Origin: Halomarina ordinaria
GTDB lineage: Archaea; Halobacteriota; Halobacteria; Halobacteriales; Haloarculaceae
Assembly: GCF_030553305.1 (NCBI RefSeq)
Contig: NZ_JARRAH010000001.1
Location: 1,736,001 to 1,800,000, forward strand
Reading direction: 5' to 3'
DNA: 64,000 nt
Below the pieces are notes generated by a model that saw nothing but the letters and a program-made list of their open reading frames with translations, was not told where the DNA came from and made no database searches. Positions within the stretch are counted from its first letter, which is position 1. Each line of letters starts with the position of its first letter. This document shows positions 17,038 to 26,672 of this stretch, in pieces. Position numbers and translations under genes: made by a program.

Positions 17038-18800
17038 TCGTCGGAGGGGAGCGGCGTCCCGTCGGGTGCGGTCGGCGCCGGACTCGCCCCCTCGGCGAAG
17101 GGGTACCACGACTGCTTCGCGTCGTACATGCACGGGTCCTCGTAGTCCGTCTCCGCGGGGGCACACAGCTCGACCAGCGCCTCCTCGGGCGTGGCGGCGA
17201 CCCACTCGCGGAACGTCTGGCCGTCCTCGCGGTGGGCGGCGAACGCTTCGAGGAGGCTCGCGAGCGCGCCGGGCACCTCGTCGGCGGGGACGCGCTGGCG
17301 AATCCAGTCGACGAAGCCCGGGTCGGGACCGAGGCCGCCGCCGACCCCGATGTCGAGCGCCTCGACCATCTCGCCGTCCTTTCGGGCGCGCATCCCCAGC
17401 AGGCCGATGTCGGCCGTGTTGGCGTGGCCGCAGTCGGCGGTGCAACCCGAGAAGTGAATCTTGACCTCCTCGACGTCGTCGGGGAGGTCGACGTTGTCCC
17501 GGAGCCAGCGGAGCATCCGGGCCATCCGCGCCTTCGTCTCCGTGAGCGCGAGCGAGCAGAACTCGGTCCCGGTACAGGCCATCCCGCCGCGCTGGAAGGG
17601 GTTCGGTTCCGGCGGGTACGTCTCCAGCAGCGGCTCGGCGAGCAGAGCGGCGACGTCCGCCTCGGGGACGTCCATGATGAGGGGGTTCTGCCGGCGGGTG
17701 AGACGCACCTCCCCGGAGCCGAACTCGCCCGCGAGGTCGGCCAGCGCGACGGCGTCGGTGGCCGGCAGCCGCCCGACGGGGACGTTCAGCCCGACGTAGT
17801 AGCGGCCGTCGTGCTGGTCGTGGACGCCGACGTAGTCGGCGGGACCGGCGTCGCCCCGCCCCGCGTTGTACGAGTAGCGGTCGCGGAAGTCCGTCCCGGC
17901 GGTCCGGAGCGGGAAGTCGACGTACTCCTCCTGGAGGACCGTCCGAATCGCGGCCGGGCCGCGCTCGTCGACGAAGAAGCGACTCCGGTTCTTCCGGCGG
18001 TTTTGACGGTTCCCCAGGTCGTGGTACAGTTCGACGAACCCCCGGACGACGTCGTAGGCGCGTTCGGGGGTGACGAACACGTCGAGCGGGCGGGCGACCC
18101 GCGGTTCGTGGCCGCCGAGGCCGCCGCCGACACGGACGTTGAAACCGACGCGCTCCTCCCCGTCGAGGTCCGTCACCGCGGGTTCGAGGCCGATATCGTT
18201 GAGCGCGTCCTGGGCGGCGCCGTCGGGGATGCCCGAGACGCTGATGTTGAACTTCCGGGGCAGGTTGGCGAGGGCGTCGTCGCCGCGCAGGCCCTCCTGG
18301 ATGCGTGCGAGCAGGGGACGGGTGTCGAGCACCTCGCGGGCGTCCTTGCCGGCGGTGGGGCTGCCCGTCACGTTGCGCATCGTGTCGCCGCCCGCGGAGC
18401 GGGTCGTGACGCCGACGCCCTCCAGACGCTCCCAGATGGCTGGGACGTCCTCCAGTTTGATCCAGTGGAGTTGCACCGACTGGCGCGTGGTCAGGTCGAT
18501 GTAGCCGTTGCCGAACTCGGGGTTCGACGCCGGGCCGGTGGCGTACTCGTCGGCGACGTCGGCGATGGCGCGCAACTGCCCCGGCTTCAGGACGCCGTCG
18601 GCGTTGCTCAGGCGCATCATGAAGTAGCTCTCCTGCCCCGAGCGCTGGTGGAACAGCCCCCAGAACTTGAACCGGGTGAACCACGCCTCGCGCTCGTCCT
18701 CGGGAATCGAATCCCACCCGGCCTCGGCGAACGCGAGGAGCTTCTCGCGCACCTCGTCGCCGTAGCAGGCCCCCTTCCACTCCTCCTTCTTATGTGGCAC
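17034..18800 (-). CDS. nirA: ferredoxin-dependent assimilatory nitrite reductase
   Basis: 588 residues, the length of plant/cyanobacterial-type NirA. Two repeats of ferrite-like domains and the siroheme/4Fe-4S cysteines are visible: C409 and C415 in ACTGTEFC, C453 and C457 in GCTADCG. It reduces nitrite to ammonium with six electrons from ferredoxin. The start is GTG 18800 with GGAGGTG at 18808-18814. It corresponds to nasD of Haloferax mediterranei in position and own promoter (established there, inferred here). A sulfite reductase is the main alternative, unlikely beside nasA/narK. Confidence 0.94.
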   Translation of the reverse strand: MPHKKEEWKGACYGDEVREKLLAFAEAGWDSIPEDEREAWFTRFKFWGLFHQRSGQESYFMMRLSNADGVLKPGQLRAIADVADEYATGPASNPEFGNGYIDLTTRQSVQLHWIKLEDVPAIWERLEGVGVTTRSAGGDTMRNVTGSPTAGKDAREVLDTRPLLARIQEGLRGDDALANLPRKFNISVSGIPDGAAQDALNDIGLEPAVTDLDGEERVGFNVRVGGGLGGHEPRVARPLDVFVTPERAYDVVRGFVELYHDLGNRQNRRKNRSRFFVDERGPAAIRTVLQEEYVDFPLRTAGTDFRDRYSYNAGRGDAGPADYVGVHDQHDGRYYVGLNVPVGRLPATDAVALADLAGEFGSGEVRLTRRQNPLIMDVPEADVAALLAEPLLETYPPEPNPFQRGGMACTGTEFCSLALTETKARMARMLRWLRDNVDLPDDVEEVKIHFSGCTADCGHANTADIGLLGMRARKDGEMVEALDIGVGGGLGPDPGFVDWIRQRVPADEVPGALASLLEAFAAHREDGQTFREWVAATPEEALVELCAPAETDYEDPCMYDAKQSWYPFAEGASPAPTAPDGTPLPSDD

Positions 18801-19132
18801 GCGACGACACCTCCGGAACCCAAACGTCCGCTTCCTCGACCGATACCCGACCGAATAGCTCGTACATGACGTTTCGAGTGGGGTATCCCTCAGTATATAA
18901 TCATACTCGTTGAAATAGTAAAAATAAGAGGTTCATCCGGAGACAGACGTCCAGAGTTATATCACCCTATATCTGTTTAACCGGATTCGGCGTCGAAAAT
19001 CGGGGGAGAAAACCGGACGAGTGACCGGAAACTGGGGGTAGCGGGGGCACGAACGAAGGGCACCGACGGTGACGGAGGGCTGACCCACGCGCGCGAGAAC
19101 GAGCGTCCCGGGCCGGAAGCGGGGCGACCTCG
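18801..19132. other. 332-bp spacer between nirA and mobA holding the nirA promoter
   Basis: No gene seen. It contains an A/T-rich block at about 18888-18980 in otherwise GC-rich DNA, which includes the nirA TATA box and further A/T-rich elements (GAAATAG at 18912-18918, ATATCTGTTTAA near 18969-18980). The part next to mobA is featureless. Confidence 0.55.
18892..18900 (-). promoter_or_regulatory. nirA TATA box
   Basis: Minus-strand TTATATACT. A start about 25 bases on would give a leader of roughly 65 nt carrying the GGAGGTG site. The same nine bases form the TATA box of the nasA operon (23238-23246). Confidence 0.65.
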
Positions 19133-19771
19133 TCAGGTTCGGTCGATGGCGGCGGCCGTCGCCCGGAGGTCCGCGGGCGTGTCCACGTCGACGAGCGTCC
19201 CCGGGGCGGCGTGGCCGCGGACGGCGGCAGTCGAGACGACGACGGGGTCGAGGCGGTCACAGAGCGCCCTGAGGGACCCGCCGGGGCCGACGGCCTCGCA
19301 GGCCGCCAGCGCCGGCGCGACCCGAACCACGCCGGGGAGGGGCTGACGGTGGCCGCCGGCGGTCGGGACCGCGACCGACCGCCCCTCGGTGGACGCGCGG
19401 ACGAACAGCAGGTCGAGCAGCGACGGCGACAGCCGCGGCATGTCGCAGGCGACGACCGCGGCGAGCGACGAGGCGGCGGCGTCGAGCCCCGCGTGGAGGC
19501 CGGCGACCGGCCCGTCGTCGACGCGGTCGGGGGCGTCGATGGCGAAGCGGACGTGTTCGCCCGCCGGGCCGAGGGCGGCCGCGAGGCGGGGGTGCTGGTC
19601 CGCCCGGCAGTTCACCACCACCTCGTCGGTCGCGGGTGCGAGGCGCTCGACCACCCGACGAATCATCGGCCGGCCCGCGACGGGGGCGAGGGCCTTGTCG
19701 CCGCGGCCGAAGCGCCGCGAGCGCCCGCCCGCGAGGACGACCGCCGACCGGGGGACGTCCTCAGTCGTCAC
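19133..19771 (-). CDS. mobA: MobA-like molybdenum cofactor guanylyltransferase
   Basis: 212 residues with the nucleotidyltransferase signature [18 protein letters not shown] at residues 11-28, followed by CDMPRLSP for metal binding and PVAG/GGSLRAL elements. MobA attaches GMP to molybdopterin to make the guanine dinucleotide form used by nitrate reductase. It starts with GTG and overlaps the end of narK by 11 bases; last gene of the nasA-narK-mobA operon, like nasC of Haloferax mediterranei. Confidence 0.92.
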   Translation of the reverse strand: MTTEDVPRSAVVLAGGRSRRFGRGDKALAPVAGRPMIRRVVERLAPATDEVVVNCRADQHPRLAAALGPAGEHVRFAIDAPDRVDDGPVAGLHAGLDAAASSLAAVVACDMPRLSPSLLDLLFVRASTEGRSVAVPTAGGHRQPLPGVVRVAPALAACEAVGPGGSLRALCDRLDPVVVSTAAVRGHAAPGTLVDVDTPADLRATAAAIDRT

Positions 19772-21080
19772 CGCTCGTCACCTCCGCGTCCGGGCCGAAC
19801 GACCCGAAGCCGATTTCGGTCGCGCGCGCCGCGATGTGGGGCCGGTAGACCCACGCGTTCAGCAGGACGATGGGGAGCATCGAGGCGGCGACGACGGCGT
19901 AGCCGACGTGGCGGTTCGGGAGCAGCGCAGAGGTGTACACGAGCGGGTAGACGATGCCGCCGACGGTGCCGACGCCGCCGACGATGCCCGCCGCGGCGCC
20001 CGAACTGTTCGGGAACATGGCGGGCACCTGCGCGAAGACGGCGCCCTCGGCGAACGCACAGCCCATCCCGACGAGGAAGCCCGCGCCGACGGCGAGCAGC
20101 ACCGCGCCCGAGAGGCCCGCGAGCGTCATCCCGACCATCGTCACGACGATGAAACAGAGCGTGAGGAACGTCCACTGCTCGCGGTAGCGCCCCCGGAACA
20201 CCGGGAGGATGTCGCGCTCGCGCCGGGCGAGCAGGTCGCTGACGTAGCCGCCGATGGGTCTGAGCAGGCCCGCGGCGAGCGAGAACGTCGCGGCGAACGT
20301 GCTCGCCAGCACGAGGTCGTCCGTGGCGAACGCCTCGCGGTAGTAGGTGGCGAGCCAGCCGTTCATCGACAGTTCGAGGCCGAAGCTCATCACGTAGGCG
20401 AGCGCCAGCACGACCGTCCCGTACCGGGTGGCGGTGTGGACCCACTCGCGCAGGGTCGCGCTCTCGGCGGTCGCCTGCCGGCGCTCCTCGGTGGCGGCGG
20501 CCTCGCCGAAGTAGTAGTAGACGACGGCGAGGAGGATGGAGACGACGCCGGTGTAGAAGAACACGGCACGCCAGTTGGTGTCGAACAGCGGCCCGCTCCA
20601 CTCGGGGCCGAACACGCGGGGCAGGATGAGTGCGCCCGCCGCGGCCCCGGCGTTACCGACGCCGGCGTAGACGCCCTCGGCGGTGCCGAGTTGCTCCTCG
20701 GGGAACCACTCCGAGACGTGCTGGATGCCGATGACGAACGTGATGCCGGCCGTCGCGACGACGAGGCGTTCGAGGAAGAACACCGTGTACGACTGGGCGA
20801 ACGCGCTCGCGATGGAGAAGACACCGACGTACGCGAGGACGATGGCGAAGACCGTCGGCGCGCCGAACTTGTCGGAGAGCCACCCCGTCAGGATACGGCC
20901 GAAGGGGGCGAGCCAGATGGCCGCGCTGGCGAGGACGCCGACCTCGGCCAGCGAGAGGCCGAACTCCTCGGCCATCGGCCCCGTGAACGGCGCGAACGAG
21001 AACCAGATGAGGAACGAGAAGTTGAACCCGACGGTGGCGAGCAGGAGCGTCCGCCACTTCGTCATCCGAATCACCCCCAT
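19761..21080 (-). CDS. narK: NarK-type nitrate/nitrite MFS transporter
   Basis: 439 residues, twelve membrane helices. NNP-family features: [15 protein letters not shown] near 145 and [15 protein letters not shown] near 370 (the two nitrate signatures), and the substrate Arg in [17 protein letters not shown]. It imports nitrate for the neighbouring reductases. ATG 21080 follows the nasA TAG without a gap and has GGAGGTGG inside the end of nasA, showing coupling. An ATG five codons later is possible. Confidence 0.94.
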   Translation of the reverse strand: MGVIRMTKWRTLLLATVGFNFSFLIWFSFAPFTGPMAEEFGLSLAEVGVLASAAIWLAPFGRILTGWLSDKFGAPTVFAIVLAYVGVFSIASAFAQSYTVFFLERLVVATAGITFVIGIQHVSEWFPEEQLGTAEGVYAGVGNAGAAAGALILPRVFGPEWSGPLFDTNWRAVFFYTGVVSILLAVVYYYFGEAAATEERRQATAESATLREWVHTATRYGTVVLALAYVMSFGLELSMNGWLATYYREAFATDDLVLASTFAATFSLAAGLLRPIGGYVSDLLARRERDILPVFRGRYREQWTFLTLCFIVVTMVGMTLAGLSGAVLLAVGAGFLVGMGCAFAEGAVFAQVPAMFPNSSGAAAGIVGGVGTVGGIVYPLVYTSALLPNRHVGYAVVAASMLPIVLLNAWVYRPHIAARATEIGFGSFGPDAEVTSGDD

Positions 21081-23153
21081 CTACGCCACCTCCCCCAGCG
21101 AGGGGTCGTCGGTCGCCGGCGGCGCGAGCAGGCGGACGGCGCACTGCTTGTAGTTCGGTTCGTCGGAGCGCGGGTCGGTCTCGGGGAGCGTGAGCGTGTT
21201 CGTCATGGGGTGGTGGATGGGGAGCCAGACGACGCCGACGGGGACGCCGGGGTCCGGTTCGGGACGGACCGCGACGGCCCCGCGGCGCGACTCGACTCGC
21301 AGGGTGGTCTCGCTCGGGTCGTCGAGCGGCGGGACGTGCGCGGCCAGCGTCTCGGGGTGGACGCGGGCGGTCGGCGGACCGTCGGAACGCCCGCGGACGC
21401 CGGTGTTGTAGGCGTCCGCGGCGCGCGCGGTGGTGAGCGTCAGCGGGTAGCCCTCGTCGGCCGGTTCGGGCAGGTCGGTCGGGAGCGCCGTCGAGAACCG
21501 CGCGCGCCCGGAGTCGGTGGGGAACGCCCACTCCCCCTCGTCACGGTGGTAGCGGTAGCCGCCGACCGCGGTGGGGTCGGGCGCCGGCCAGCGGACCGCC
21601 CGTTCCGCGTCGAGACGGGCGTAGCCGATGCCCGAGCAGTCGGCGTCCGTACCCGCCGTGAGCGCGGCGAACTCGTCGAACACGTCGCTCGGGTCGGGGT
21701 GGCCGTCGAGGAGGCCGGGGGCGAGCGACTGGGAGAGCGCGGCGACGATGTCGAGGTCCGTGCGGACGCCGGGGGCGAGGTCAGTCCCCGGGCGGACGCG
21801 CGAGACGGTCCGCTCCATGTTCATGACGGTGCCCGCGGACTCCCCCCAGGTCGCCGCCGGGAGGACCACGTCGGCGAGTTCCGCCGTCTCGCTGCGGAAG
21901 GCGTCCTGGACGACGAGGAAGACGTCGTCGAGACGACGTTCGACCGCGCTCGCGTCCGGGAGGCTCGCGACGGGGTTGGTGGCGACCGTCCACAGCGCCG
22001 CCACCTCGTCGTCGACGGCTTCGACGATGCCCACGGGACCGGGGCCGGGGTCGTCGGGCAGTCGCTCGACGGGGACGTCCCACGCCTCGGCGACCGCCTC
22101 GCGCTCGGCGGGGTCGTCGAACGCCCGGTGGCCCGGCCAGGTGCCCTTCGAGGAGCACACCCGGGTGCCCATCGAGTTGGCCTGGCCGGTCAGCGAGAAG
22201 GGACCGGTCCCCGGCCCGAGGTTGCCCGTCGCGAGACAGAGGTCGACGAGCGCCCGGCAGGTGTCGGTCCCGCGGACGCTCTGGTTGACGCCCATCCCCC
22301 AGTAGAGCAGCGTCGGGGCGGCGAGGGCGTCGGCGAGTGCCGCCACGTCCGTGAGCGAGACGCCGGCGGCGCGGGCCGCCGACCGGGGCGCGGGGAGGGC
22401 CTCGCGGAGGGCGTCGAACCCCTCGGTGGCGCGCTCGACGAACGCCTCGTCGACGGCGCCCCGGCGGACGACGAGCGAGAGGACCGCCCGCGCCAGCGCG
22501 AGGTCGCCGCCGGGGGCGAGCGCGACGTGTCCGTCGGCCGCACGTGCCGTCTTCGTCTCGACGGGGTCGACGACGAGCAGTTCCCCCTCGGCAGCGCTCT
22601 CGCGAATCCACCGGAAGAGGACGGGGTGAGCGACCGCCGGGTTCGCCCCCCAGACGACGTGGCGCTCCGCGTCGGGGACGTCGTCGTACGTCGGCGGCGG
22701 GGCGTCGCTGCCGAACGCCTCGTAGTAGGCGGCGACGGCACTGGCCATGCAGAGGGTCGTGTTGGCGTCGTAGTTGCGCGTCCCGACGCCGCCGCGGGCG
22801 AGTTTCCCCAGCGCGTAGGCCGCCTCGTTCGTCTGCTGGCCGCTGCCGAGGACGCCGAGCGCGTGGGGCGACGTTTCGACGGCCGCCTCGAACTCGCGGG
22901 CGACCCGCGCCAGCGCGAGGTCCCACGTCGTCGGGAGGAGGTCGCCGTCCTGGCGCACCAGCGGGCGGGTGAGCCACTCGCCGCCGGGGTCGGCCGACTC
23001 GCTGGTCCCCCGCCCGCAGGCGAGGCCGCGGCTGACCGGGTGGGCGGCGTCGCCGCGCACCCCGTCGATACCGTAGCCGACGTCGACGCCCCGCTGGACG
23101 TGCCCACAGCCGACCGCACAGCGCATGCAGGTCGTCGGCGTCCACTCGCTCAC
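21081..23153 (-). CDS. nasA: assimilatory nitrate reductase, molybdopterin oxidoreductase
   Basis: 690 residues from GTG 23153. The N-terminal 4Fe-4S cysteines C9, C12, C16 and C46 (TCMRCAVGC and GLACGRG) are followed by the molybdopterin-binding domains (GSGQQTNEAAY, GMGVNQSVRGTD, TGNLGPGTGPFSLTGQ) and a C-terminal dinucleotide-binding domain. It reduces nitrate to nitrite in the cytoplasm; no signal peptide. GTG was preferred over the upstream in-frame ATG (23231) because GGGGAGGTGA sits just before it and the added 26 residues look untranslated. First gene of the nas operon. Confidence 0.94.
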   Translation of the reverse strand: MSEWTPTTCMRCAVGCGHVQRGVDVGYGIDGVRGDAAHPVSRGLACGRGTSESADPGGEWLTRPLVRQDGDLLPTTWDLALARVAREFEAAVETSPHALGVLGSGQQTNEAAYALGKLARGGVGTRNYDANTTLCMASAVAAYYEAFGSDAPPPTYDDVPDAERHVVWGANPAVAHPVLFRWIRESAAEGELLVVDPVETKTARAADGHVALAPGGDLALARAVLSLVVRRGAVDEAFVERATEGFDALREALPAPRSAARAAGVSLTDVAALADALAAPTLLYWGMGVNQSVRGTDTCRALVDLCLATGNLGPGTGPFSLTGQANSMGTRVCSSKGTWPGHRAFDDPAEREAVAEAWDVPVERLPDDPGPGPVGIVEAVDDEVAALWTVATNPVASLPDASAVERRLDDVFLVVQDAFRSETAELADVVLPAATWGESAGTVMNMERTVSRVRPGTDLAPGVRTDLDIVAALSQSLAPGLLDGHPDPSDVFDEFAALTAGTDADCSGIGYARLDAERAVRWPAPDPTAVGGYRYHRDEGEWAFPTDSGRARFSTALPTDLPEPADEGYPLTLTTARAADAYNTGVRGRSDGPPTARVHPETLAAHVPPLDDPSETTLRVESRRGAVAVRPEPDPGVPVGVVWLPIHHPMTNTLTLPETDPRSDEPNYKQCAVRLLAPPATDDPSLGEVA

Positions 23154-23217
23154 GGCGCCGTCACCTCCCCTCTCGGTCCGGTTCCGTACCGATGTCCGTG
23201 TGTCGTCACAGTTCTCG

Positions 23218-23252
23218 TTACGGTAGAGCAAACACGAAGTATATAACCGTAA
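23218..23252 (-). promoter_or_regulatory. nasA operon promoter with flanking inverted repeat
   Basis: The TATA box TTATATACT (minus strand, 23238-23246) is bracketed by TTACGGT at 23218-23224 and ACCGTAA at 23246-23252, a perfect 7-bp inverted repeat overlapping the promoter core by one base. This is a good place for a nitrogen- or nitrate-responsive regulator. The predicted leader to GTG 23153 is about 60 nt. Confidence 0.6.
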
Positions 23253-23561
23253 TCACGACTGTTCGTACAGAAATAGAGTGATTTTCTGGAATTGCACGGG
23301 GCGATAGAACGGATATAATGTGTTGGGGGTCGTCGTTCGTCCGGTTCCATCGCGAGAACGGGACCACAAGTCGGGAAACGTTCGGAAACGGGCGACGAAG
23401 GGATGTTCGGACGCGACCCGACGCGGGTCGGGGGCGCGCGCGGCGTCGGCCGTAGCGGGCGTCACGCGCTACGAATCGGACGCTCCGAGTGGTGGGTCCA
23501 GACCCGACGGACGCCGTTCGTCGACTCGCCCCCGACGGTGGGACGGCGTTCGTGGGGGAAG

Positions 23562-23569
23562 GTTTAACA
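23562..23569 (+). promoter_or_regulatory. pilB TATA box
   Basis: GTTTAACA, about 27-33 bases before ATG 23595, in a GC-rich background; spacing suggests a leaderless or nearly leaderless mRNA. Confidence 0.5.
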
Positions 23570-23594
23570 TAGAGAAAGTCTCGAATTTCGACTA

Positions 23595-25844
23595 ATGTCA
23601 GCAGCGAGCGACACCGACCGGCCGACGGTAGCGCCGCCACCGGCGCCCGCCGACCCCGACGCGTGGTACGCCCCGACCGTCCTCCGCCAGGAGGCGGTCC
23701 ACCCCGGCGTCGTCGTGACCGTCGAGCGAGTGGAGGAGGGCTTCCGGTACCGGGCGCGCGAACCGTCGCTGTCCGCGGAGGGAACGCGCGCGCTGGAACG
23801 CGTCCAGGCGTACTTCGTCGACGCGAGCACGACGCCGCCGCTGACCCGACAGGGGGCCGTCGAGCGGATGCGCACCGGGTTCGACCCGAAGTACGAGCGC
23901 GCCATCGACCGCCTCGCCGACTGCTCGCCGGCGATGCGCCGCCGCCTCGCGTACTGCGCGCTCTCTCGCGTGCGCTGTCTCGGCCCGCTGACCCCCCACG
24001 CGCTCGACGACGCCATCGAGGTGGCCGACGAGCGCGACGGCGAGGTGGTCGTCCACACGACCGACTACGCCCCCGCACGCACGGGTATCACGGGGACCGA
24101 CCACCTCGAACGCTTCGCCAGCGAACGCCTCGCGCGCTACACCGTCCCCTTCCTCGACTTCGAGGTGCCGGTGGTGCTCTACCGCGAGAACGTCCTCGGC
24201 ACCGACCCCTTCGCGACGAAGTACGCCGTCAGGGAACCGGACCTGCTCCCGGGGGACCGGGCGCTGGTCGAGGAGTGCAAGGAGCGCGTCTGGGAGGCGC
24301 CCGTCGAGGGCGGGTTGCTGGCCAGCGAGGGCGAGGAGGGCGACGGGACCGCCCGGTTCGTCCGTGAGCGGGCGGAGGCCGTCCTCTCCCGGCGGCTGAC
24401 GGCCGAGGACACCCGGACGTGGGTCGACTCGCTGCGCTACCGGGTGCAGTCGGCGCTCGCAGAGTACGACCTCGCCGTCCCGCCCGTCGACGGCCGGTTC
24501 GCCCCCGACCGGCTGGACGACCTGGTCTACTACGTCCTCCGGGACTACGTCGGCTACGGCCATCTCACCGTTCCCATCCGCGACGGCCACCTGGAGGACG
24601 TGGAAGCCAACCGGGTCGGCGAGCGCGTAAAGGTCGTTCCCCGGGGGTTCGACGAGCGCGTGCCGACCAACCTCGCGTTCGAGCGCGAGACGGAGTTCGT
24701 CAACGTCGTCACGCAACTCGCCGCGACCGACGGCGTCGAGGTGAACGCGAGCACGCCCAGCGCGAAGGTGAACCTCCGGCCACCGGGCGTCGACGAGACC
24801 ATCCGCTGCGCCGTCGCCCTCCCCACGATAAGCGAGGGCGGCCCGCACATCTCCATCCGCAAGCAGAGCCCCGACCCGCTCACGCCGGTCGACCTCGTCG
24901 TAGGCGACAGCCTGCCGACGGAACTGGTCGCGCTGCTGTGGTTGCTGTACGAACACCACGGCGTCGTCCTCTTCGCCGGCCCGACGGGTGTGGGAAAGAC
25001 GACGCTCATGAACGCCCACGTCCCGTTCATCCCCTACGACGACCGCCCGGTGAGCATCGACGAGGGCTCGCGCGAGGTGTGGCTCCCCCACGAGACGGGC
25101 GTCTCGCTCACCACCCGCGACCACGAGCGCGAGTACAAGCGCGTGACGATGGCCGACCTGATGACCGAGGCCAACTACCTCAACCCCGACGTGGAGGTCA
25201 TCGCGGAGATAAACACGCCCGCGAGCTTCGCCTCGTTCGCGCAGATGCTCTCGACGGGCCACGGCGTCCTCGGAACGACGCACGCCGAGAGCGTCGAGAA
25301 GCTCGTCAACCGCGCCGTCGAGCAGGGCTTGCCCGCCTACCTCCTCGCGGAACTCGACCTCGTCGTCTTTCCCCGACAGACCGACAGCGAGCGCTACGTC
25401 GGCGAGGTGGTCGAACTGCTCGACGAGCCGACCGACCGCTCTGGAGGGGTCATCGAGCGCGAGGGCGTCACCGTCCACTACGGGACGGTCTGTGAACGGA
25501 CGACCGACGGCGAGTTCGACTTCGCCTACGACCACCCCGCCCTCGGCGACGCGGCGCGCGACTGTCGGACCCGCGTCTTCGAGCGCGTCGCCGACCGGAC
25601 CGACCGTCCGGTCGAGGCCGTCGAGCGGGAGTTCCTCCGCAAGCACCGCTACGTGGAGTACCTCGTCGAGGAGGACGTCTCGGACGCCGACGACCTGTTC
25701 GGCTTCCTCGCGGACCTGCGGGCCAACGAGGCGGCGACGGTCGAACGGGTCGCCGCGATGCGTCGTAGGGGGGAGCGTGGGGAAGACGATGGCGAACCGG
25801 CCCGCGCCGACGGCGGCGAGGCGGACCGGCGTCAGAGCCGGTAG
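23595..25844 (+). CDS. pilB: archaeal type IV pilus assembly ATPase PilB
   Basis: 749 residues. A long haloarchaeal N-terminal region (about 1-380) precedes the GspE-type motor: Walker A GPTGVGKTT at about 462-470, Asp/Glu box SIDEGSREVWLP, and Walker B region VIAEINTPASFASFAQ with TGHGVLGTTHAES after it. These ATPases power assembly of type IV pilus-like fibres from the cytosolic face of a PilC/TadC protein, encoded nearby at 26669. The 3' end overlaps the convergent rhomboid gene by 13 bases. Confidence 0.95.
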   Translation: MSAASDTDRPTVAPPPAPADPDAWYAPTVLRQEAVHPGVVVTVERVEEGFRYRAREPSLSAEGTRALERVQAYFVDASTTPPLTRQGAVERMRTGFDPKYERAIDRLADCSPAMRRRLAYCALSRVRCLGPLTPHALDDAIEVADERDGEVVVHTTDYAPARTGITGTDHLERFASERLARYTVPFLDFEVPVVLYRENVLGTDPFATKYAVREPDLLPGDRALVEECKERVWEAPVEGGLLASEGEEGDGTARFVRERAEAVLSRRLTAEDTRTWVDSLRYRVQSALAEYDLAVPPVDGRFAPDRLDDLVYYVLRDYVGYGHLTVPIRDGHLEDVEANRVGERVKVVPRGFDERVPTNLAFERETEFVNVVTQLAATDGVEVNASTPSAKVNLRPPGVDETIRCAVALPTISEGGPHISIRKQSPDPLTPVDLVVGDSLPTELVALLWLLYEHHGVVLFAGPTGVGKTTLMNAHVPFIPYDDRPVSIDEGSREVWLPHETGVSLTTRDHEREYKRVTMADLMTEANYLNPDVEVIAEINTPASFASFAQMLSTGHGVLGTTHAESVEKLVNRAVEQGLPAYLLAELDLVVFPRQTDSERYVGEVVELLDEPTDRSGGVIEREGVTVHYGTVCERTTDGEFDFAYDHPALGDAARDCRTRVFERVADRTDRPVEAVEREFLRKHRYVEYLVEEDVSDADDLFGFLADLRANEAATVERVAAMRRRGERGEDDGEPARADGGEADRRQSR

Positions 25845-26431
25845 TCGCTCGCGCTCGCGGACTCCCGCCGGTCCCGCCCTCCCACGTCGAGGAGGTGGAG
25901 GCGGCCGGCGGCGAGGCCGAGGACGAACCCGGTGAAGTGCGCGAGGAGGGCGACGCCGGGCGCGCCGGTGGCGACGGTGACGACGACGCCGAGGACGGCG
26001 AACAGCGCCAGCTGGCCCCGGCGGCTCAGTCGCACTCGACTGAAGACGGCCGTCGAGACGGGGTTGGCCGTGACGAGGTAGCCGACGAGCGCGAAGATGG
26101 CGCCGCTCGCGCCGATGACGGCGCTCCCGAGGACGAACACCTGGACGAGCCCCGCCAGCACGCCGGTCGTGAGGAAGAAGGCGTGAAAGCGAAATCGGGT
26201 CGTCGAGCGCTCGACGATGAGGCCGACGAGCGCCAGCGTGAACGCGTTACCCAGGAGGTGCGCGAGATTGGCGTGGGCGTAGACGCTCGTCACGACCGTC
26301 CACGGGAACGCGGGGAAGGCCGGGCCGAGCGCGAACAGCGGGACCGCGAGCCCGACGAGGCCGAACACCTGCTGGGCGAGGAAGACACAGCCCATCACGA
26401 CCAGCGTCTCGGCCGTCGGCGAACGACTCAT
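25832..26431 (-). CDS. rhomboid-family intramembrane serine protease
   Basis: 199 residues with six membrane helices, the compact rhomboid size. The catalytic Ser is in GASGAIFAL (GxSG box), the catalytic His in LLAHFTGFVLG on the last helix, and HANLAHLLGN matches the upstream His/Asn oxyanion region. It cleaves membrane proteins within the bilayer. Placed antisense between pilB and pilC, it interrupts the usual pilB-pilC arrangement; a role in processing pilus or surface proteins is only a guess. Confidence 0.92.
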   Translation of the reverse strand: MSRSPTAETLVVMGCVFLAQQVFGLVGLAVPLFALGPAFPAFPWTVVTSVYAHANLAHLLGNAFTLALVGLIVERSTTRFRFHAFFLTTGVLAGLVQVFVLGSAVIGASGAIFALVGYLVTANPVSTAVFSRVRLSRRGQLALFAVLGVVVTVATGAPGVALLAHFTGFVLGLAAGRLHLLDVGGRDRRESASASDYRL

Positions 26432-26570
26432 GTCAGTACGTTCGGCCGCATCGACAAAACCTCACGGGCGAGCGTCGACGGCGTGGACCGGCCAACCCCG
26501 ACCACGGAGAGGCACTCCCGAAACGGAGAGGGCGAGACGATAGTACTTATCGAAGAAAGTCACGTAATCA

Positions 26571-26580
26571 GAAATTTTAA
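26571..26580 (+). promoter_or_regulatory. TATA-like element upstream of pilC
   Basis: GAAATTTTAA in GC-rich surroundings. Expected start about 25-30 bases on is next to ATG 26607 of the leader ORF rather than next to the pilC ATG at 26669. Confidence 0.5.
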
Positions 26581-26606
26581 GTGAGGAAAGGAATCGACTC
26601 CCGTAC

Positions 26607-26672
26607 ATGAACGGGCACCGTTCGAGTCCGGCGCGGGGGAGGGGACGCGCCGGGGAAGGTGAGGGACGATGA
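26607..26672 (+). CDS. possible 21-residue Arg/Gly leader peptide coupled to pilC
   Basis: ATG 26607 opens 21 codons (MNGHRSSPARGRG...) ending in TGA 26670-26672, which overlaps the pilC ATG as ATGA. The ATG lies about 30 bases after the TATA-like element, the position of a leaderless start. Not proven to be translated; composition is basic, unusual for this genome, so it may simply be leader RNA with a GGTGAGG site for pilC. Confidence 0.3.
   Translation: MNGHRSSPARGRGRAGEGEGR

Larger units (their letters stand above)
23154..23594. other. 441-bp divergent spacer between nasA and pilB
   Basis: No gene supported. The nasA side (23213-23320) is A/T-rich and holds the nas promoter. The middle (23330-23540) is ordinary GC-rich sequence without recognised signals. 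The last 35 bases hold the pilB promoter. Confidence 0.6.

Noticed and set aside
19389..23246. Very long open frame (over 1,200 codons) on the plus strand opposite nasA, narK and mobA
   Set aside because: Arg- and Gly-rich translation, no domain, exactly antisense to well-recognised genes; a GC-bias artefact.
23598..25646. Minus-strand open frame opposite pilB
   Set aside because: Shadow of pilB by codon bias; composition not haloarchaeal-protein-like, no start signals.
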